From positions 124,001 to 188,000 of the forward strand of contig JAOTON010002097.1 of the NCBI GenBank assembly GCA_034440635.1: DNA of 64,000 nucleotides. Reading direction: 5' to 3'. The stretch comes from Lepas anatifera (taxonomy: Eukaryota; Arthropoda; Thecostraca; Lepadidae). Numbering within the stretch: position 1 is the stretch's first letter; each line of letters starts with the position of its first letter. Shown here one piece after another: positions 11,161 through 47,765 of this stretch. The notes beneath the pieces are model-generated. The model was not told the origin of the DNA, searched no databases, and saw only the letters and a list, made by a program, of their open reading frames with translations. The position numbers and the translations under genes were made by a program.

Positions 11161-12425
11161 CAGGGGAAAATAATACTTTGGTAAGGCACAAATTTTTACG
11201 CAGTGGGCTTTGAGACAATTATGAATTTTCCGCCGTGCGCCGAAAATTTACACAGCATTAGAAACCTGTGGAATTTTTACGTATTTTCGTAAGTATTTTT
11301 CGTAAATAAAATTTAATTTTCGTAAATAAACTCAGCTTATACATGTTAGTTTTTCTTTACAATTCTTTAAAACACTTTCCACGAGAACCATTCCTAAATC
11401 AAATAGCATTCTAACACTGTTGGAAGGTACCCATGATTTGAAAGTGGCCACATCTTACGTGACTCTAATAACCGAGAAAACCCAGGGTAACAGACAAAAA
11501 AACAGCCCCTTATCATATGACCATAACTGAGAAAACCATTTAGTAAAACACCCGGGAAAAACCTATGTTCAGCAATCGTTTGCCTCAGAACTCGAAATTC
11601 TCGTAAAAGGATAAAACCCACCTGAAATCAGAGACAGATCCAAGGGGGGGCGAGGGGCGAGTCCTCCCCTAAATCCCGAAAGACGCCCTTCTGAGCCTGA
11701 AAAGGCTCCCCTAAAACCAGTATACACAAGGTCTGCGATGCAAAAAAAACACTAACACTAGCACTTTGACTCCCCGCCTCCCCATGATGCGATACCAGGC
11801 GCCCTTTCGGGCCAAAAGTGTCGTCCTTTGATGGTTAAGTGCAAAGAGGAGGGTTCACCTCCTCTTAACGAAGTCCTAGATCTGTCAATGCCTAAAATCA
11901 GTCACACATGGCAGTGACGGCGGTACGTCCCAACTTCAGGGGAGGGGGAGGCACCACGGACTTGTCAACCCATTTCTTTCCAGTCAACGCCATAGGATTA
12001 GTGCTAAAATGTATTATTTCAGGGGACACCGTACCCCCCCATTTCACCGACAGTGACACAGGTTTACCATGGTTTTCAAGGCCGTTAAAAGGGTTTTTGC
12101 TGTTTGGACGCGATGCTGACTTAACGTGCACTTGGCGGAGTGTTGTGAATGTGTGGTATCGTGCGCAATAGCACGTGCTATGTGCATGAAATTTAATTAC
12201 ATTTAACTCAAGACCCAGTACCTCCACTACCGGCGATTTGTGCATTGTGAGAGCTCTCGCCCTATGCCTTAAGCGGCAGTTGCCGATGAAGGCGATGCCC
12301 CCGCTCTGCTCTGTCCGAATATTTACGCTTATGTATGCTGGGGTGGAAACTTACGCATTTGGCCAGAACCTCTCAAATTTTACGCCGTGGTTTCTCGGCG
12401 CAAATCAACTCTTTATTTCCCCCTG
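11161..12425 (+). mobile_element. hAT-4 element, copy 1
   Basis: The left end is CAGGGGAAAATAATAC and the right end TTTATTTCCCCCTG. The flanks are TCCATAGG (11153-11160) and TCCACAGG (12426-12433), a 7/8 match to an 8-bp duplication as expected for hAT. The two end regions match the 485-bp copy at 45847-46331 (opposite orientation). This copy carries about 780 bp more internally (about 11460-12240), which may be another insertion or sequence lost from the short copy. No transposase is recognised. Confidence 0.65.
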
Positions 12426-12433
12426 TCCACAGG

Positions 12434-12866
12434 CACCCAAGGTCTGGTAAGAGGTCTGGCAAACAATTCAATCGAGTGAATTCCAGTATCTGTGATCAGC
12501 TTTGTGTGTGTATGTGTGTGCTCCAATACATTTGTATGGTCCCAAGCAAGGACCTCAAGGAGCAGGGAAAGTGAAACCAGATTGAATGGTTTGGAGAAGG
12601 ATGTGCGTATACCTTGTAATTTTCCCAACACAGCTCTTGTCCAAAACACACACCTTAGTTACACGTCTCCGATAAGACATCTCCTGCTGCTGATCTAGAC
12701 TCAACAGAACGCAGCCTACCACCCACGCCCAGGAAGACCTTGGTGATCCTGGCTAAAGGTCAAAACTATCTAGGTCCGGTTGAATCCATCATGAGTACCA
12801 CAGTCCCTAAAATGTGACCAACCCCCACTTGTGAGCCATAGGAGGGACCTAATGCCAGTCTGCAAA
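12434..12866. other. Intergenic, nothing recognised
   Basis: Contains a short GT-rich stretch ('tgtgtgtgtatgtgtgtg') near 12502-12522. Nothing else supported. Confidence 0.4.
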
Positions 12867-14073
12867 GTATGGCAGCAGGCCAGACGAATCACACCAACCA
12901 TCTAAAATTCTCACAGAAATTCACACTGCCAGCCACCTAAAATTCGCACCAGTCTGCAAAATACTAGGGAGCCGAATGCACTCATCCCTACCCACAAATA
13001 CAATGCTTCCTCTCTTATTAATTAGTTAGCTTTATAAGCAGCCCCCCACCCCCCTCCCCCTCCCAGTCTTTATAACCGTGCATCCATTTTTGTGGGGCTT
13101 TCAGTGTTGCCTCCCTCATACCAGTCCCATAAATTTGCACCAGGTTCACACAATTCACACCACTCATTGCTGCCTCCAAGGGCACTCACACCGACCAGAT
13201 CTTGTCGCAAGTGTCATACTTTGCACACTGGACCTAATGTACTGAATAGGCATTTAGCATTGTGTCCTAAAGTGGCACAAGCCCCAATTTTAATGTTTAT
13301 TAACCGCAAATAGCACCAAAAGCTATCCATTGCAAATACTGTTTATTAAGGGAAGGCACATGAGGGTGTCTACTGGCAGCAACACCATATACAACTTCAA
13401 AACTAATAGAACTCCAAAAGTAAGAAAGCTTTTCCAACCTGTTAGCCGGTTTTCAAAATGTTAAATAGGTACATATTGAATTCCTCTCCACTATTACACT
13501 ATTCTACCTTCAAGCAGTATAATTTTGATTCTACACTTCAAATTTACCCACTCTACAAAGTAACAAAAGCCAGCTCTAGTAGTAACAGAGCAAAACAGAA
13601 CAAACAAAAAAAAACACAAGCAGACGTAACTTATTGCCAACACTTTCAATTTCACCAGCTCAAGATGACATATAGGTTCAAGCATTTGAGCATACTTGTG
13701 AGGTCTAGGCTCCAGTGTGCAAAGTATGGCATTTTCAACGAGATCTCATTGGTGTGAGTGCCCTTGAAGACAGGAGCAAGTGGTGCAAATTTTATCAACC
13801 TGGTGTGAAATTAAGAGACTGGTGCGAGAACGGTGACAGTGAAGACCAAACAAATAATGACCAAATGGTCATAAAGACACAGGAGGGGCCTTAAAAAAGT
13901 CCTCAATTAACTAACTAATAAGAAAGGTAGCATTGCATCGTGGGGAGTACGGATGGGTGCATTTTCTCCCTGGTATATGGCAGATTGGTGCAAATTTTTG
14001 GTGGCTGGCGGTGCAAGAATTTTAGATGGCTGGTGTGACTCGTCTGGCCTGCTGCCATACTTTGCAGACTGGT
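12867..14073. mobile_element. Inverted-repeat (fold-back) element
   Basis: The left arm, about 12867-13240, is the inverse of the right arm, about 13703-14073. The outermost bases are CCAGTCTGCAAAGTATGGCA on the left and the complement on the right. Arms are several hundred bp and imperfect; the centre (13240-13700) is AT-rich. No clear target duplication was found. Sequence related to the right arm occurs inside the fold-back at 23.5-23.8 kb, so the two belong to one family. No coding region. Confidence 0.72.
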
Positions 14074-15690
14074 CTACTCTTTTGTATGAAACAATTTCTT
14101 CTGGTGAATTCAGCAAGAAGATTGTGCCACTTTCTGAACTGAGTATAAGATGACCATTCCAGCTAAATGGATGAGATAAAAAATAAGGCCTCTTGAAAAA
14201 ATGGAAACGTGTAAGCATTGCTAGCCTAACAGTTTGTGCAGCAGATACTGCATTTCACTCATAAGAGCCCTAGAGAATACAGCAATGCAGCATCACAGCA
14301 TGAAAGTGCTGCCACCTACACTTCCATTTTTGAAAGGGGCATGGGCGCCAGCGGGGGACGGGGGACGCGTCCCCCTGTTGGCCAACCAGGGGCGCCCCCA
14401 AAATTTTTGAGCCAATGGTCTTAGGCTATCAGGTACCGAATATGCTCAAAATTCGCCTCCCCAGTCAACACCAGCCGGGTCCGTCCCCCTGCGAAAATTC
14501 TGTGGCGGGCCCTGGAAAGGGCTTACAAATTTTGCAAAGAGCTTTTCCAAAAATGGGTCATTGCTCCTAGTAATGGGATCTCTGACCACAATTTTAAATT
14601 TCCCTCACTGTAAAAGTTGTTGTCTCATGTGTCAGTAAGCAGTAAGCATGCATGCAAAAAGACAAGCTAAGGCTTCTAACAGATGCAATAAAGAATATGC
14701 ATCATCCAACCATAAACCAGCCCCCATTTGCAGGATGCTAATCTGTCCATCGATTAAGCACAAAAAAATTCATTCCTCGGCGTAACAAAATCGAGATCAG
14801 AGACGAAATATGAGGCACTTGAAGCGATTAGAAGTCTCATGCACCATTCTTCAGATCAAGGAGGCGCATGGTTCCCCATTACCGAAAACTATCCAGCTTA
14901 TAACTTACCGAAAAATATATGATAATTCCGACTAATTCATCCACACTTCACGCTATCCCACCAATTCACTCACAACCCAACCTTTCCCCAGCCTCCAAAG
15001 CAACAAAGTTTCTTGACACAGAAAGGCGGATCGGTTTTAGAGAAGGATGTTCTCCCACAAAAAGACCATTAATTTAAGTACCTACTGTATAACGTGATTA
15101 AGCATTATCTATTATTGAGTTTACAAGTATTATTTAGAGTTAAACTATTTGTTGAGAGGAATAACAAGTATCTAAGTGAAATACTAATAAAGATGATAAT
15201 TCTATAAATATTATCTGCGAAGACAAGTACTATTCCGCTGATAAAGCTGCCACTTTAAAGGGAGTTGACCACCGGCTCCAATTACAACCGTGCACGTATA
15301 TTCATTACGGTGGTGCATGAAACATACAGAGACCCTAAAAACACGCCCCGGCCGACTGAGGTGGACAAATAAAATTTATGAACGGAGGCGCCGAGCCCCG
15401 AACCCGTGACCGCCGACGGCGCAAGCGCTCTAAATTACGCCCAGACGGGCACGGGCTCGGAGCCCGGCAGACGTCTACCGGCCGGGTGCGTGGAAAATAA
15501 ATCAGGACGATGGTGAACGTATGAGCGGGACAAACTAAACACAGTTAAAACGGGAACAAAACCAAATAAACATGGAGGTGGCCTCACAGTGGGCGAACAC
15601 CGCCCAGGGGAGCAGCGCCCCATCATCAACACAGACACGGACGATCGATGCACCACGCCGCCCCCGGCGGAACGCACGACGCCTCAGTCA
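14074..15690. other. Intergenic, mostly unrecognised
   Basis: Around 14340-14520 lies a GC-rich stretch with 'gggggacgggggacgcgtcc' and 'ggggcgccccc' that looks like a decayed transposon end. At 15253 there is a lone TTAAAGGGAGT end of TTAA-3 type. 15380-15480 includes a GC-rich, weakly tRNA-like segment. Nothing firmer. Confidence 0.35.
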
Positions 15691-16119
15691 GTTTTGGTTG
15701 CGACGCGGGTGTCTCATCAGTCGCCGGCGCCAATGAGCATGAGGAGAAATGATTGATAAAAATGAAGCAGCATCACCGACGAACGCGAGACAAAACACTG
15801 CGCCCATGATGATTTACTTGCTGCTGGTGTACTTGGTGACGGCCTGGTGCCCTCAGACACTGCGTGCTTGGCCAGTTCACTGGGCAGGAGCAGACGGACG
15901 GCCGTCTGGATCAGTGACGTCAGCCTCATCGCCGGCACCAGTGACGCCAGCCTCCCCTCACTGTCCCCAGTCTCCCGGTCCTCGGCAAAGTCTGACACCC
16001 AGTCATCCGCCTCGCGCCCGAGATGCCGGGGATGTCCCCGGTCGCGCCGGCCTCAGTGTTGGTGCCGCTGACGAAGGCGTCCAGCACCGTAGTGGATGTA
16101 GGCGCGGGAACCGGCTGAT

Positions 16120-16890
16120 GTCGTCGGTGAGGCTGCGCCGTTTGGCCTGCGTTTCGAAGGTAGGCCGGACGACCAGCGGGTGCTGCGGCATATGGTCCTG
16201 CAGGCGGGTGACCGCCTGGTCGCCGTACTGCCGCCCTCTGGTACTTTGGTCGGCGGTTGTTGGGGGACGCCGGTAACAGTAGTTCTGAGTCGTGTCCACG
16301 CGATAGAAGGCCCCAAGCGGTTTGAACAGGCTGACGTGCCGGGTCGGGTAGGTGGGTAGTATTACCCGGATGAGGCCGGATGATGCTCATACAGCGGCTC
16401 GAGCTGATCGAGGTCACGGGTGAGGCCGCGCCGCTGGGCCTACGACTCGACTCGGCCCACGACACACAAGGCCGTGCGCTGGATGTGTCCGACAGGCGGG
16501 CTCGTGCGGCGTGGTGCTTTGCGACTCGAAGATAGGCTAGTCAAAAGCGGGTGCTGCGACATATGGTCATGCAGGTGGGAGACCGCCCGAGCGCCGCACT
16601 GCCGCGTTGGTACGTTCGTTGCACTGGTACTTTGGTCGGCGGTCGTTGGGAGGACACCAGTATGCTCGGCCGTTGATGCTCAACAGCCGCCCGAGCCGGT
16701 TGACGTCGCCGGTGAGGCCGCGCTGTTTGGCCTACGACTCGAAGGTAGGCCGGTCGACTAGCGGGCGCCGTGGCATGTGATCCTGTAGGTGACCGGGCGC
16801 CGCACCGCCGCCCCCGGTACGCTGGTCAGGCGACTGTTAGGGGGCGCAGGTAGTTCAGTCGCGCGTCCACGCGAGAGAAGGCCTGAAGAG
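16120..16890. repeat. GC-rich diverged tandem repeat, about 290-bp unit
   Basis: Three diverged copies start near 16126, 16423 and 16711. Each begins 'ggtgaggc.gcgc.g.t.ggcct' and goes on to 'tcgaaggtaggccgg', 'gcggcat.tg.tc', 'tggtcggcg.t.gttggg' and, in the outer two copies, 'cgtccacgcgagagaaggcc'. Open frames on both strands are short and overlapping, as expected in GC-rich DNA. It abuts the 133-bp satellite that follows. Confidence 0.6.
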
Positions 16891-16914
16891 GGCATGAAGA
16901 GGCTGGCACCGCAC

Positions 16915-19900
16915 CAGACGAAAAATCACTTTAGAGGTGAGTTGCTTAGGGCACGGGGAGTCTATCGTGTGAATTTGAGCGAAATCGCAGGAGACGTTAT
17001 TTCGGGTGAATTTCGCTTTTTCACCTCTAGCGGGTGAACGGGAGATTGTGACAGAAAATCACTTTAGGGGTGAGTTGCTGAGGGCACGGGGAGCCTATGG
17101 TGTGAATTTGAGCGAAATCGCAGGAGACGCCATTTCGGGCGAATCCGTCGCTGAATCCGACGCTAGAAGATACCGGTTCGCTTGAATTTCACTTTTTCAC
17201 CTCTAGCGAGTGAATGGGTGAATGTGACGAAAAATCACTTTAGGCGTGAGTTCCTGAGGGCACGGGGAGCCTATGGTGTGAATTTCAGCAAAATCGGAGG
17301 AGACGCCGTTTCGGGCTAATTTCGCTTTTTCACCTCTAGCGGGTGAACGGGAGAGTGTGACGGAAAATCACTTTAGCTGTGAGTTGCTGAGGGCAAGGGG
17401 AGCCTATGGTGTGAATTTGAGCGAAATCGCAGGAGACGCCATTTCGGGCGAATCCGTCGCTGAATCCGACGCTAAAGACGCCGGTTAGGAGAGAATTTCA
17501 CCTTTTCACCTCTAGCGGGTGAACGGGTGAGTGTAACGGAAAATCACTTTAGGGGTGAGTTTCTGAGGGCACGGGGAGCCAATGGTGTGAATTTGAGCGA
17601 AATCGGAGGAGACGCCATTTTGGGTGAATTTCACTTTTTCACCTCTAGCGGGTGAACAGGTGAATGTGACGGAAAACCACTTTAATGTGATTTGCTAAGG
17701 GCAAGGGGAGCCTATGGTGTGAATTTGAGCGAAATCGTAGGAGACGCCGTTTGGGGTGAATTTCACTTTTTCACCTCTAGCGGGTGAACGGGAGAGTGTG
17801 ACAGAAAGTCACTTTAGCTGTGAGTTGCTGAGGGCAAGGGGAGCCTATGGTGTGAATTTGAGCGAAATCGCAGGAGACGCCATTTCGGGCGAATCCGTCG
17901 CTGAATCCGACGCTAAAGACGCCGGTTGGGGAGAATTTCACCTTTTCACCTTTAGCGGGTGAACGGGTGAGTGTGACAGAAAATGATTTTAGGGGTGAGT
18001 TGCTAAGGGCAGGGGAAGCCTTTGGTGTGAATTTGAGCGAAATCGGAGGAGAGGCCGTTTCGGGTGAATTTTGCTTTTTTACCTCTAGCGGGTGAACAGG
18101 TGAGTGTGACGAAAAAACACTTTAGGGGTAAGTTGCTGAGGGCACGGGGAGCCTATGGTGTAAATTTGAGTGAAATCAGAGGGGACGCCATTTCGGGCGA
18201 ATCCGTCGCTGAATCCGACGCTAAAGACGCCGGTTGGGGAGAATTTCACCTTTTCACCTTTAGCGGCTGAACGGGTGAGTGTGACAGAAAATTATTTTAG
18301 GGGTGAGTTGCTAAGGACAGGGGAAGCTTTTGGTGTGAGTTTGAGCGAAATCGGAGGAGACGCCGTTTTGGGTGAATTTCCCTTTTTCACCTCTAGCGGG
18401 CGAACGGGTGAATGTGACCGAAAACCACTTTAGCTGTGATTTGCTAAGGGCAAGGGGAGCCTATGGTGTGAATTTGAGCGAAATCGGAGGAGACGCCGTT
18501 TCGGGTGAAATTCGCTTTTTCACCTCTAGTGGGTGAACGGGTGAGTGTGACGGAAAACCACTTTAGCTGTGATTTGCTGAGGGCAAGGGGAGCCTATGGT
18601 GTGAATTTGAGCAAAATCTCAGGAGACGCCACTTTAGGTGAATTTCACTTTTTCACCTCTAGCGGGTGAACGGGTGAGTGTGACGAAAAATCACTTAAGG
18701 TGTGAGTTGCTGAGGGCAAGGGTAGCCTATGGTGTGAATTTGACCGAAATCGCAGCAGATGCCGTTTCGGGTGAATTTCACTTTTTCACCTCTAACGGGT
18801 GAACGGGTGAATGTGACAGAAAATGATTTTAGGGGTGAGTTGCTAAGGGCAGGGAAAGCCTTTGGTGTGAATTTGAGCGAAATCGGAGGAGACGCCGTTT
18901 CGGGTGAATTTCGCTTTTTTACCTCTAGCGGGTGAACAGGTAAGTGTGACGAAAAATCACTTTAGGGGTAAGTTGCTGAGGGCACGGGGAGCCTATGGTG
19001 TGAATTTGAGCGAAATCGGAGGAGATGCCGTTTCGCTTGAATTTCACTTTTTCACCTCTAGCGGAGTGAACGGGAGAGTGTGACGGAAAATCATTTTAAC
19101 TGTGAGTTGCTGAGGGCAAGGGGAGCCTATGGTGTGAGTTTGAGCGAAATCGCAGGAGACGCCATTTCGGGCGAATCCGTCGCTGAATCCGACGCTGAAG
19201 ATGCCGGTTCGCTTGAATTTCACTTTTTCACCTCTAGCCAGTGAATGGGTGAATGTGACGAAAAATGGCTTTAGGCGTGAGTTCCTGAGGGCACTGGGAG
19301 CCTATGGTGTGAATTTGAGCAAAATCGGAGGAGACGCCGTTTTGGGTTAATTTCGCTTTTTCACCTCAAGCGGGTGAACAGGAGAGTGTGACGGAAAATC
19401 ACTTGAGCTGTGAGTTGTTGAGGGCAAGGGCAGCCTATGGTGTGAATTTGAGCGAAATCGCAGGAGACGCCATTTCGGGCGAATCCGGCTGAATCCGACG
19501 CTAAGACGCCAGTTAGGGAGAATTTCACCTTTTCACCTCTAGCGGGTGAACGGGTGAGTGTGACGAAAAATCATTTTAGGGGTGATTGCTGAGGGCACGG
19601 GGAGCCAATGGTGTGAACTTGAGCGAAATCGGAGGAGACGCCGTTTTGGGTGAATTTCACTTTTTCACCTCTAGCGGGTGAACAGGTGAATGTGACGGAA
19701 AACCACTTTAGCTGTGATTTGCAAAGGGCAAGGGGAGCCTATGGTGTGAATTTGAGCAAAATCGCAGGAGACGCCATTTTGGGTGAATTTCACTTTTTTC
19801 ACCTCTAGCGGGTGAACGGGTGAATGTGACAGAAAATCACTTTAGGGGTGAGTTGCTGAGGGCACGGGGAACCTATGGTGTGAGTTTGAGCGAAATCGCA

Positions 19901-20835
19901 GGAGACGCCATTTCGGGCGAAATCCGTCGCTGAATCCGACGCTGAAGATGCCGGTTCGCTTGAATTTCACCTTTTTACCTCTAGCGAGTGAATGGGTGAA
20001 TGTGACGAAAAATCACTTTAGGCGTGAGTTTCTGAGGGCACGGGGAGCCTATGGTGTGAATTTGAGCGAAATCGGAGGAGACGCCGTTTCGGGTGAATTT
20101 CGCTTTTTCACCTCTAACGGGTGAACGGGAGAGTGTGACAGAAAATCACTTTAGCTGTGAGTTGCTGAGGGCAAGGGGAGCCTATGGTGTGAATTTGAGC
20201 GAAATCGCAGGAGACGCCATTTCGGGCGAATCCGGCGCTGAATCCGACGCTAAAGACGCAGGTTTGGGAGAATTTCACCTTTTCACCTTTAGCGGGTGAA
20301 CGGGTGAGTGTGACAGAAAATTGTTTTTGGGGTGAGTTGCTAAGGGCAGGGGAAGCCTTTGGTGTGAATTTGAGTGAAATCGGAGGAGACGCCGTTTCGG
20401 GTGAATTTCACTTTTTCACCTCTAGCGGGTGAACAGGTGAGTGTGACGAAAAATCACTTTAGGGGTAAGTTGCTGAGGGCACGGGGAGCCTATGGCGTGA
20501 ATTTGAGTGAAATCGGAGGAGACGCCGTTTCGGGTGAATTTCACTTTTTCACCTCTAGCGGGTGAACGGATGATTGTGACGGAAAATCACTTTAGGGGTG
20601 AGTTGCTGAGGGCACGGGGAGTCTATGGTGTGAATTTGAGCGAAATCGCAGGAGACGCCATTTCGGGTGAATTTTGCTTTTTCACCTCTAGCGGGTGAAC
20701 GGATGACTGTGACGGAAAATCACTTTAGCTGTGAGTTGCTGAGGGCAAGGGGAGCCTTTGGTGTGAATTTGAGTGAAATCGCAGGCGACGCCTTTTCGGG
20801 CGAATCCGTCGCTGAATCCGAATGCGAATCCGTCG
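16915..20835. repeat. Satellite array of about 133-bp monomers
   Basis: About 27 tandem units running 'gtgagttgctgagggca', 'ggggagcctatggtgtgaat', 'ttgagcgaaatcg', 'ttcacctctagcgggtgaac', 'gtgtgacggaaaatcacttt'. Adjacent simple units at 20581 and 20714 are 133 bp apart. Some units carry a 42-bp insertion (GCGAATCCGTCGCTGAATCC and following), making them about 175 bp. These long units lie near 17149, 17450, 17891, 18200, 19170, 19480, 19920, 20230 and 20810. The unit length shifts the frame each copy, so the short MNF...-type open frames are not genes. Confidence 0.95.
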
Positions 20836-20863
20836 CTAACTTCATGGACGTGAAGGTTACTGA

Positions 20864-20945
20864 GCGGAGGGGAGGCAGGGACCTCTTCAGGACCTATCAC
20901 TAATCGGAGGGGAGGCAGGGGGGCCTCTTCAGGACCTATCAGGAA
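20864..20945. repeat. Two copies of a 41-bp direct repeat
   Basis: 'cggaggggaggcaggg' through 'cctcttcaggacctatca' occurs twice in a row just after the satellite. The second copy has a longer G run. Confidence 0.7.
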
Positions 20946-21535
20946 CCTAGGTGGCTATTAGCCTTGAAAGGGTCCTAACTGGGACCTACGTTATTTTAAG
21001 GTAGTGTTTTATGGGCAGGTGCCGTGACACCTTTGCATAGAGGCAGCCCGTGGAGGGTATGTGTGGGACCTCACTGCTAATTAGCGAGGGTGAAAGACAG
21101 TCTACTGGCCGTACGTTTAGGGATTTTGGCAATGAAGGACCGATAGGTCCAGTCAAAGCCCTCACCCAAGAACCAGAGGTTCAACAAGTGAGGTCACCCA
21201 GGCTAACCACCGCTCGGGTTTCAGGCCGAAGAGAGAAATGATAGTTGAGAAAGATGCAGGACGGGACTGAGGAAAAGGGGTACTAGGTGGCCGGAATCCT
21301 AGAAACCAACACCACCTAGTCCGATAGAGATAATATTTACAGGTCAGCTGTGGAAACAGCGATAGGCAGGGCTGGTACCAGGAACAGCGCTCGGAGCAGG
21401 TGGTCACAGGAACTCCAGCAGCCGCCAACAGCAGTCGCAATAGGCAGCCGGGCGCCGGACGCCAGACAACCAGACCTGTCGGCAGAGCTCAGAACGTAGT
21501 GTTAGCGTCTCCGTGTAGGTGGCAGCACTGAATGA
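20946..21535. other. Unassigned sequence between satellite and SINE
   Basis: Open frames are under 93 codons and resemble nothing known. No repeat was matched elsewhere in the window. Confidence 0.35.
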
Positions 21536-21540
21536 AAAGC

Positions 21541-21615
21541 TCCACGCGCGGGATTCGAACCCGGGATCTTTCGCTTACTAGACAAGCGCCTAACACACTG
21601 CGCTATTATAACCAG
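21541..21615 (-). repeat. tRNA-derived SINE head
   Basis: Read on the minus strand, there is an A-box-like TAGCGCAGTGTGTTAGGCG, a perfect 5-bp anticodon stem (CGCTT/AAGCG, 21572-21588) around a 7-nt loop GTCTAGT, and a B box GGTTCGAATCC. The anticodon position reads CTA, which would pair with UAG. The acceptor arms do not pair, so this is a tRNA-derived repeat rather than a working tRNA. A near copy is at 54395-54468 and a more distant one at 54297-54368. Confidence 0.6.
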
Positions 21616-21839
21616 CCGCTGGGAAGGCAAGGAACCCAAATTCGAACATTCCTGTTTGTCCTAACCTGGAGAGTTTGGTGTTGTTAGCATCAGGATGAAA
21701 TTTGGCTGGCTCCTTATATTCACTTCCGTGCTGGTTGTGACGCTGATGCGTCACTGCTTAGCGAGCAAAACATGCATCTTGAGCCCGCATCTTTCACCCT
21801 GTGACGTTTTTCGACTTTTGGGTTTTCACACCTTCCATT

Positions 21840-22108
21840 CATAGGCGGATCCAGGATTGAAGATGGGGGGCACCTGCGGGGGGCGCAATCTGGACCAGGG
21901 GGTGCCACTTTTGGCGGGCAAAATCTGTCAGGTGGGCGCAAAATCCTATTGGTTGGCGCCGACTTTCGCATGGGGGGGGTTGGAAGCGACATTTCAGGGG
22001 GGCGTCATCGATCTTTTAGGGGGGCGACGTGTGGCCATTTCAGGGGGTGCCGAGGGTCCATATGGAGGGGGCACGAGCCCCAATTTGCCCCTCCTGGATC
22101 CGCTTATG
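21840..22108. mobile_element. hAT-2 MITE, copy 1
   Basis: The ends are CATAGGCGGATCCAGGA and, inverted, CATAAGCGGATCCAGGAG. Flanks CTTCCATT (21832-21839) and CTTCCTTT (22109-22116) match at 7 of 8 bases. Its interior is G-rich with 'gggcgcaaaatcctattgg'. Similar copies are at 55275-55586 and 62997-63266, with a diverged reverse copy ending at 28408. Non-coding. Confidence 0.8.
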
Positions 22109-22116
22109 CTTCCTTT

Positions 22117-22525
22117 TAAATTATGGAACAATGTTTCTCCGCGTGTTTTCCTCTACAGTGGATGAAGATTCCTCTGCCGATGACTTAAATAATTTTTTTG
22201 CTTTTCGACAGTGGCTTTCCCCCAAAGCTTCTCGCTACATCCACCACTGACTTAAAGATAGCATATGGATCAGGCAGGAACGGTAAAGTAAGTATAATGA
22301 GGATTTCAATACATTTTTTGGAGATAAAGGAATTAATTATCCAACGGATAAGAAAGCCTTTCGATGTTTTGCATACGTCCTACATTATTAGGCTTACAAT
22401 AATTTGGCTATATCCAAACAACAGCGCTGTCAATCCTTTTAACCGCTGCGGACAGCTGAGCTCCGCGGCGTCCGTGGTATTCATGTGGAACGTGTAATTT
22501 CTGTGCGTAAATAAAGACAGCAACA
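22117..22525 (+). promoter_or_regulatory. RACK1 upstream region and 5' leader (inferred)
   Basis: This 409-bp stretch separates the hAT-2 MITE from the RACK1 start codon and must hold the 5' leader and probably the core promoter. A pyrimidine run 'aatccttttaac' (22432-22443) could be a TOP-type start, as expected for a ribosome-associated protein mRNA; this is inference. GC content rises at 22440-22480. No TATA box is evident at a useful distance. Confidence 0.35.
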
Positions 22526-46672
<24,147 letters not shown>

Positions 46673-47765
46673 TTGTCTGCTCTCCGCCGTCCTGTCTGTG
46701 GTGATCGGAGCCAATACACGCCAGAGATGAGATTGCAGACTTTGCGGAGCGGGCGCGGCGCCTGGAGGGACTGCGGCGGCGCGGGCCGTGCCGGTCTCTG
46801 TACTCGTCAGATGTCTGTTCGATTTGGAGCATGAGACCAGGCAGTCTGTCGGTGTGGGGTGGCGTTGAGAGCAGTGACCGGCCGTATCTCCTGTTGCACT
46901 GTCGTGCCTCACCTGTCGGCGCTGATTTCAGCCCTGCGGCCGTATTGGCATGCAGCACATCTGGGAAGTTGAACCTTACAGCGTTAGACGAGCCAAGAAA
47001 CCAATGCATCGACGTGTACACTTTTTCTTTTTCAGACTCGTTTCATAAGGGGCTGATTTCGATGAGGCTGGGTCGACTTGCGGTCTCAAAAGCTATGTTT
47101 GGAGGTATATCTCTGCAATTTTTAAACGCCGCCTTGCAAGTGTTTCTTTTCCGATATTACGGTAGCGGTTTATGTAAATCACTGTATTTTGTCCACACCA
47201 TACATCCAACAATATGTCGGTTTCTTATAGAGCTTATATTTTCAAAAATGTTGGTCATCTGATCTTTTGGCGGTTTCTGAGTGGTCAACGTGACTCAAAG
47301 GCAGTTGAATTTTTTTTCTGAAAGCGATTTGTATTCAGTTAACCCCTTCGAAAAAACTGGTTTTGGGTTGCGTATACTACTAGGACAGCTTCTAAAAACC
47401 CAGGTTGTATTAGGGGCCTAACGTCGTAACTCACGCAATGGTGCTAGAGCGTTGGGGGAAAACTAGCGCGTTTCTTGCGAGTGGCAGTTGCTTTTGGTGA
47501 CATGATCCTACTTTTGGCGATATGTTCCGTCAGGCTATCTGGAGCAGCGCAGTTGGTCGCAGTGTATCTGCAATAAGCTGGGATGTGGATTTATCTCTGG
47601 GGGTGCCCAGGCATCCCCAATCAAACGTCGAATAAAGTGTTAAAAATTGTTTCAAATGTTCTCAATCTTAATTTTAATGACCATGAATTGGTTGTGTGCA
47701 GTACAACAGGCCGGAGGGAAGGCTAAAACATGCTTTATGTTATACTGTCGTTTTTAGCATGTTTA
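46673..47765 (+). other. RACK1 3' region, then unassigned sequence
   Basis: The 3' untranslated region starts at 46673. Possible polyadenylation signals are the variant AATACA at 46714-46719 and a canonical AATAAA at 47631-47636. RACK1 messages usually have short 3' ends, which favours the first, but this cannot be settled from sequence. No other gene recognised. Confidence 0.4.

Noticed and set aside
12867..14073. 8-bp target duplication around the fold-back element
   Set aside because: The flanks 'gacctaatg' and 'tctactct' do not match, so the insertion class was left open.
15749..16465. GC-rich overlapping frames of up to 179 codons
   Set aside because: Overlapping on both strands in a GC-rich diverged tandem repeat, with no recognisable domain.
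21541..21615. Functional suppressor tRNA
   Set aside because: Acceptor arms do not pair, and similar degenerate copies exist at 54.3-54.5 kb, so a SINE head is the better reading.
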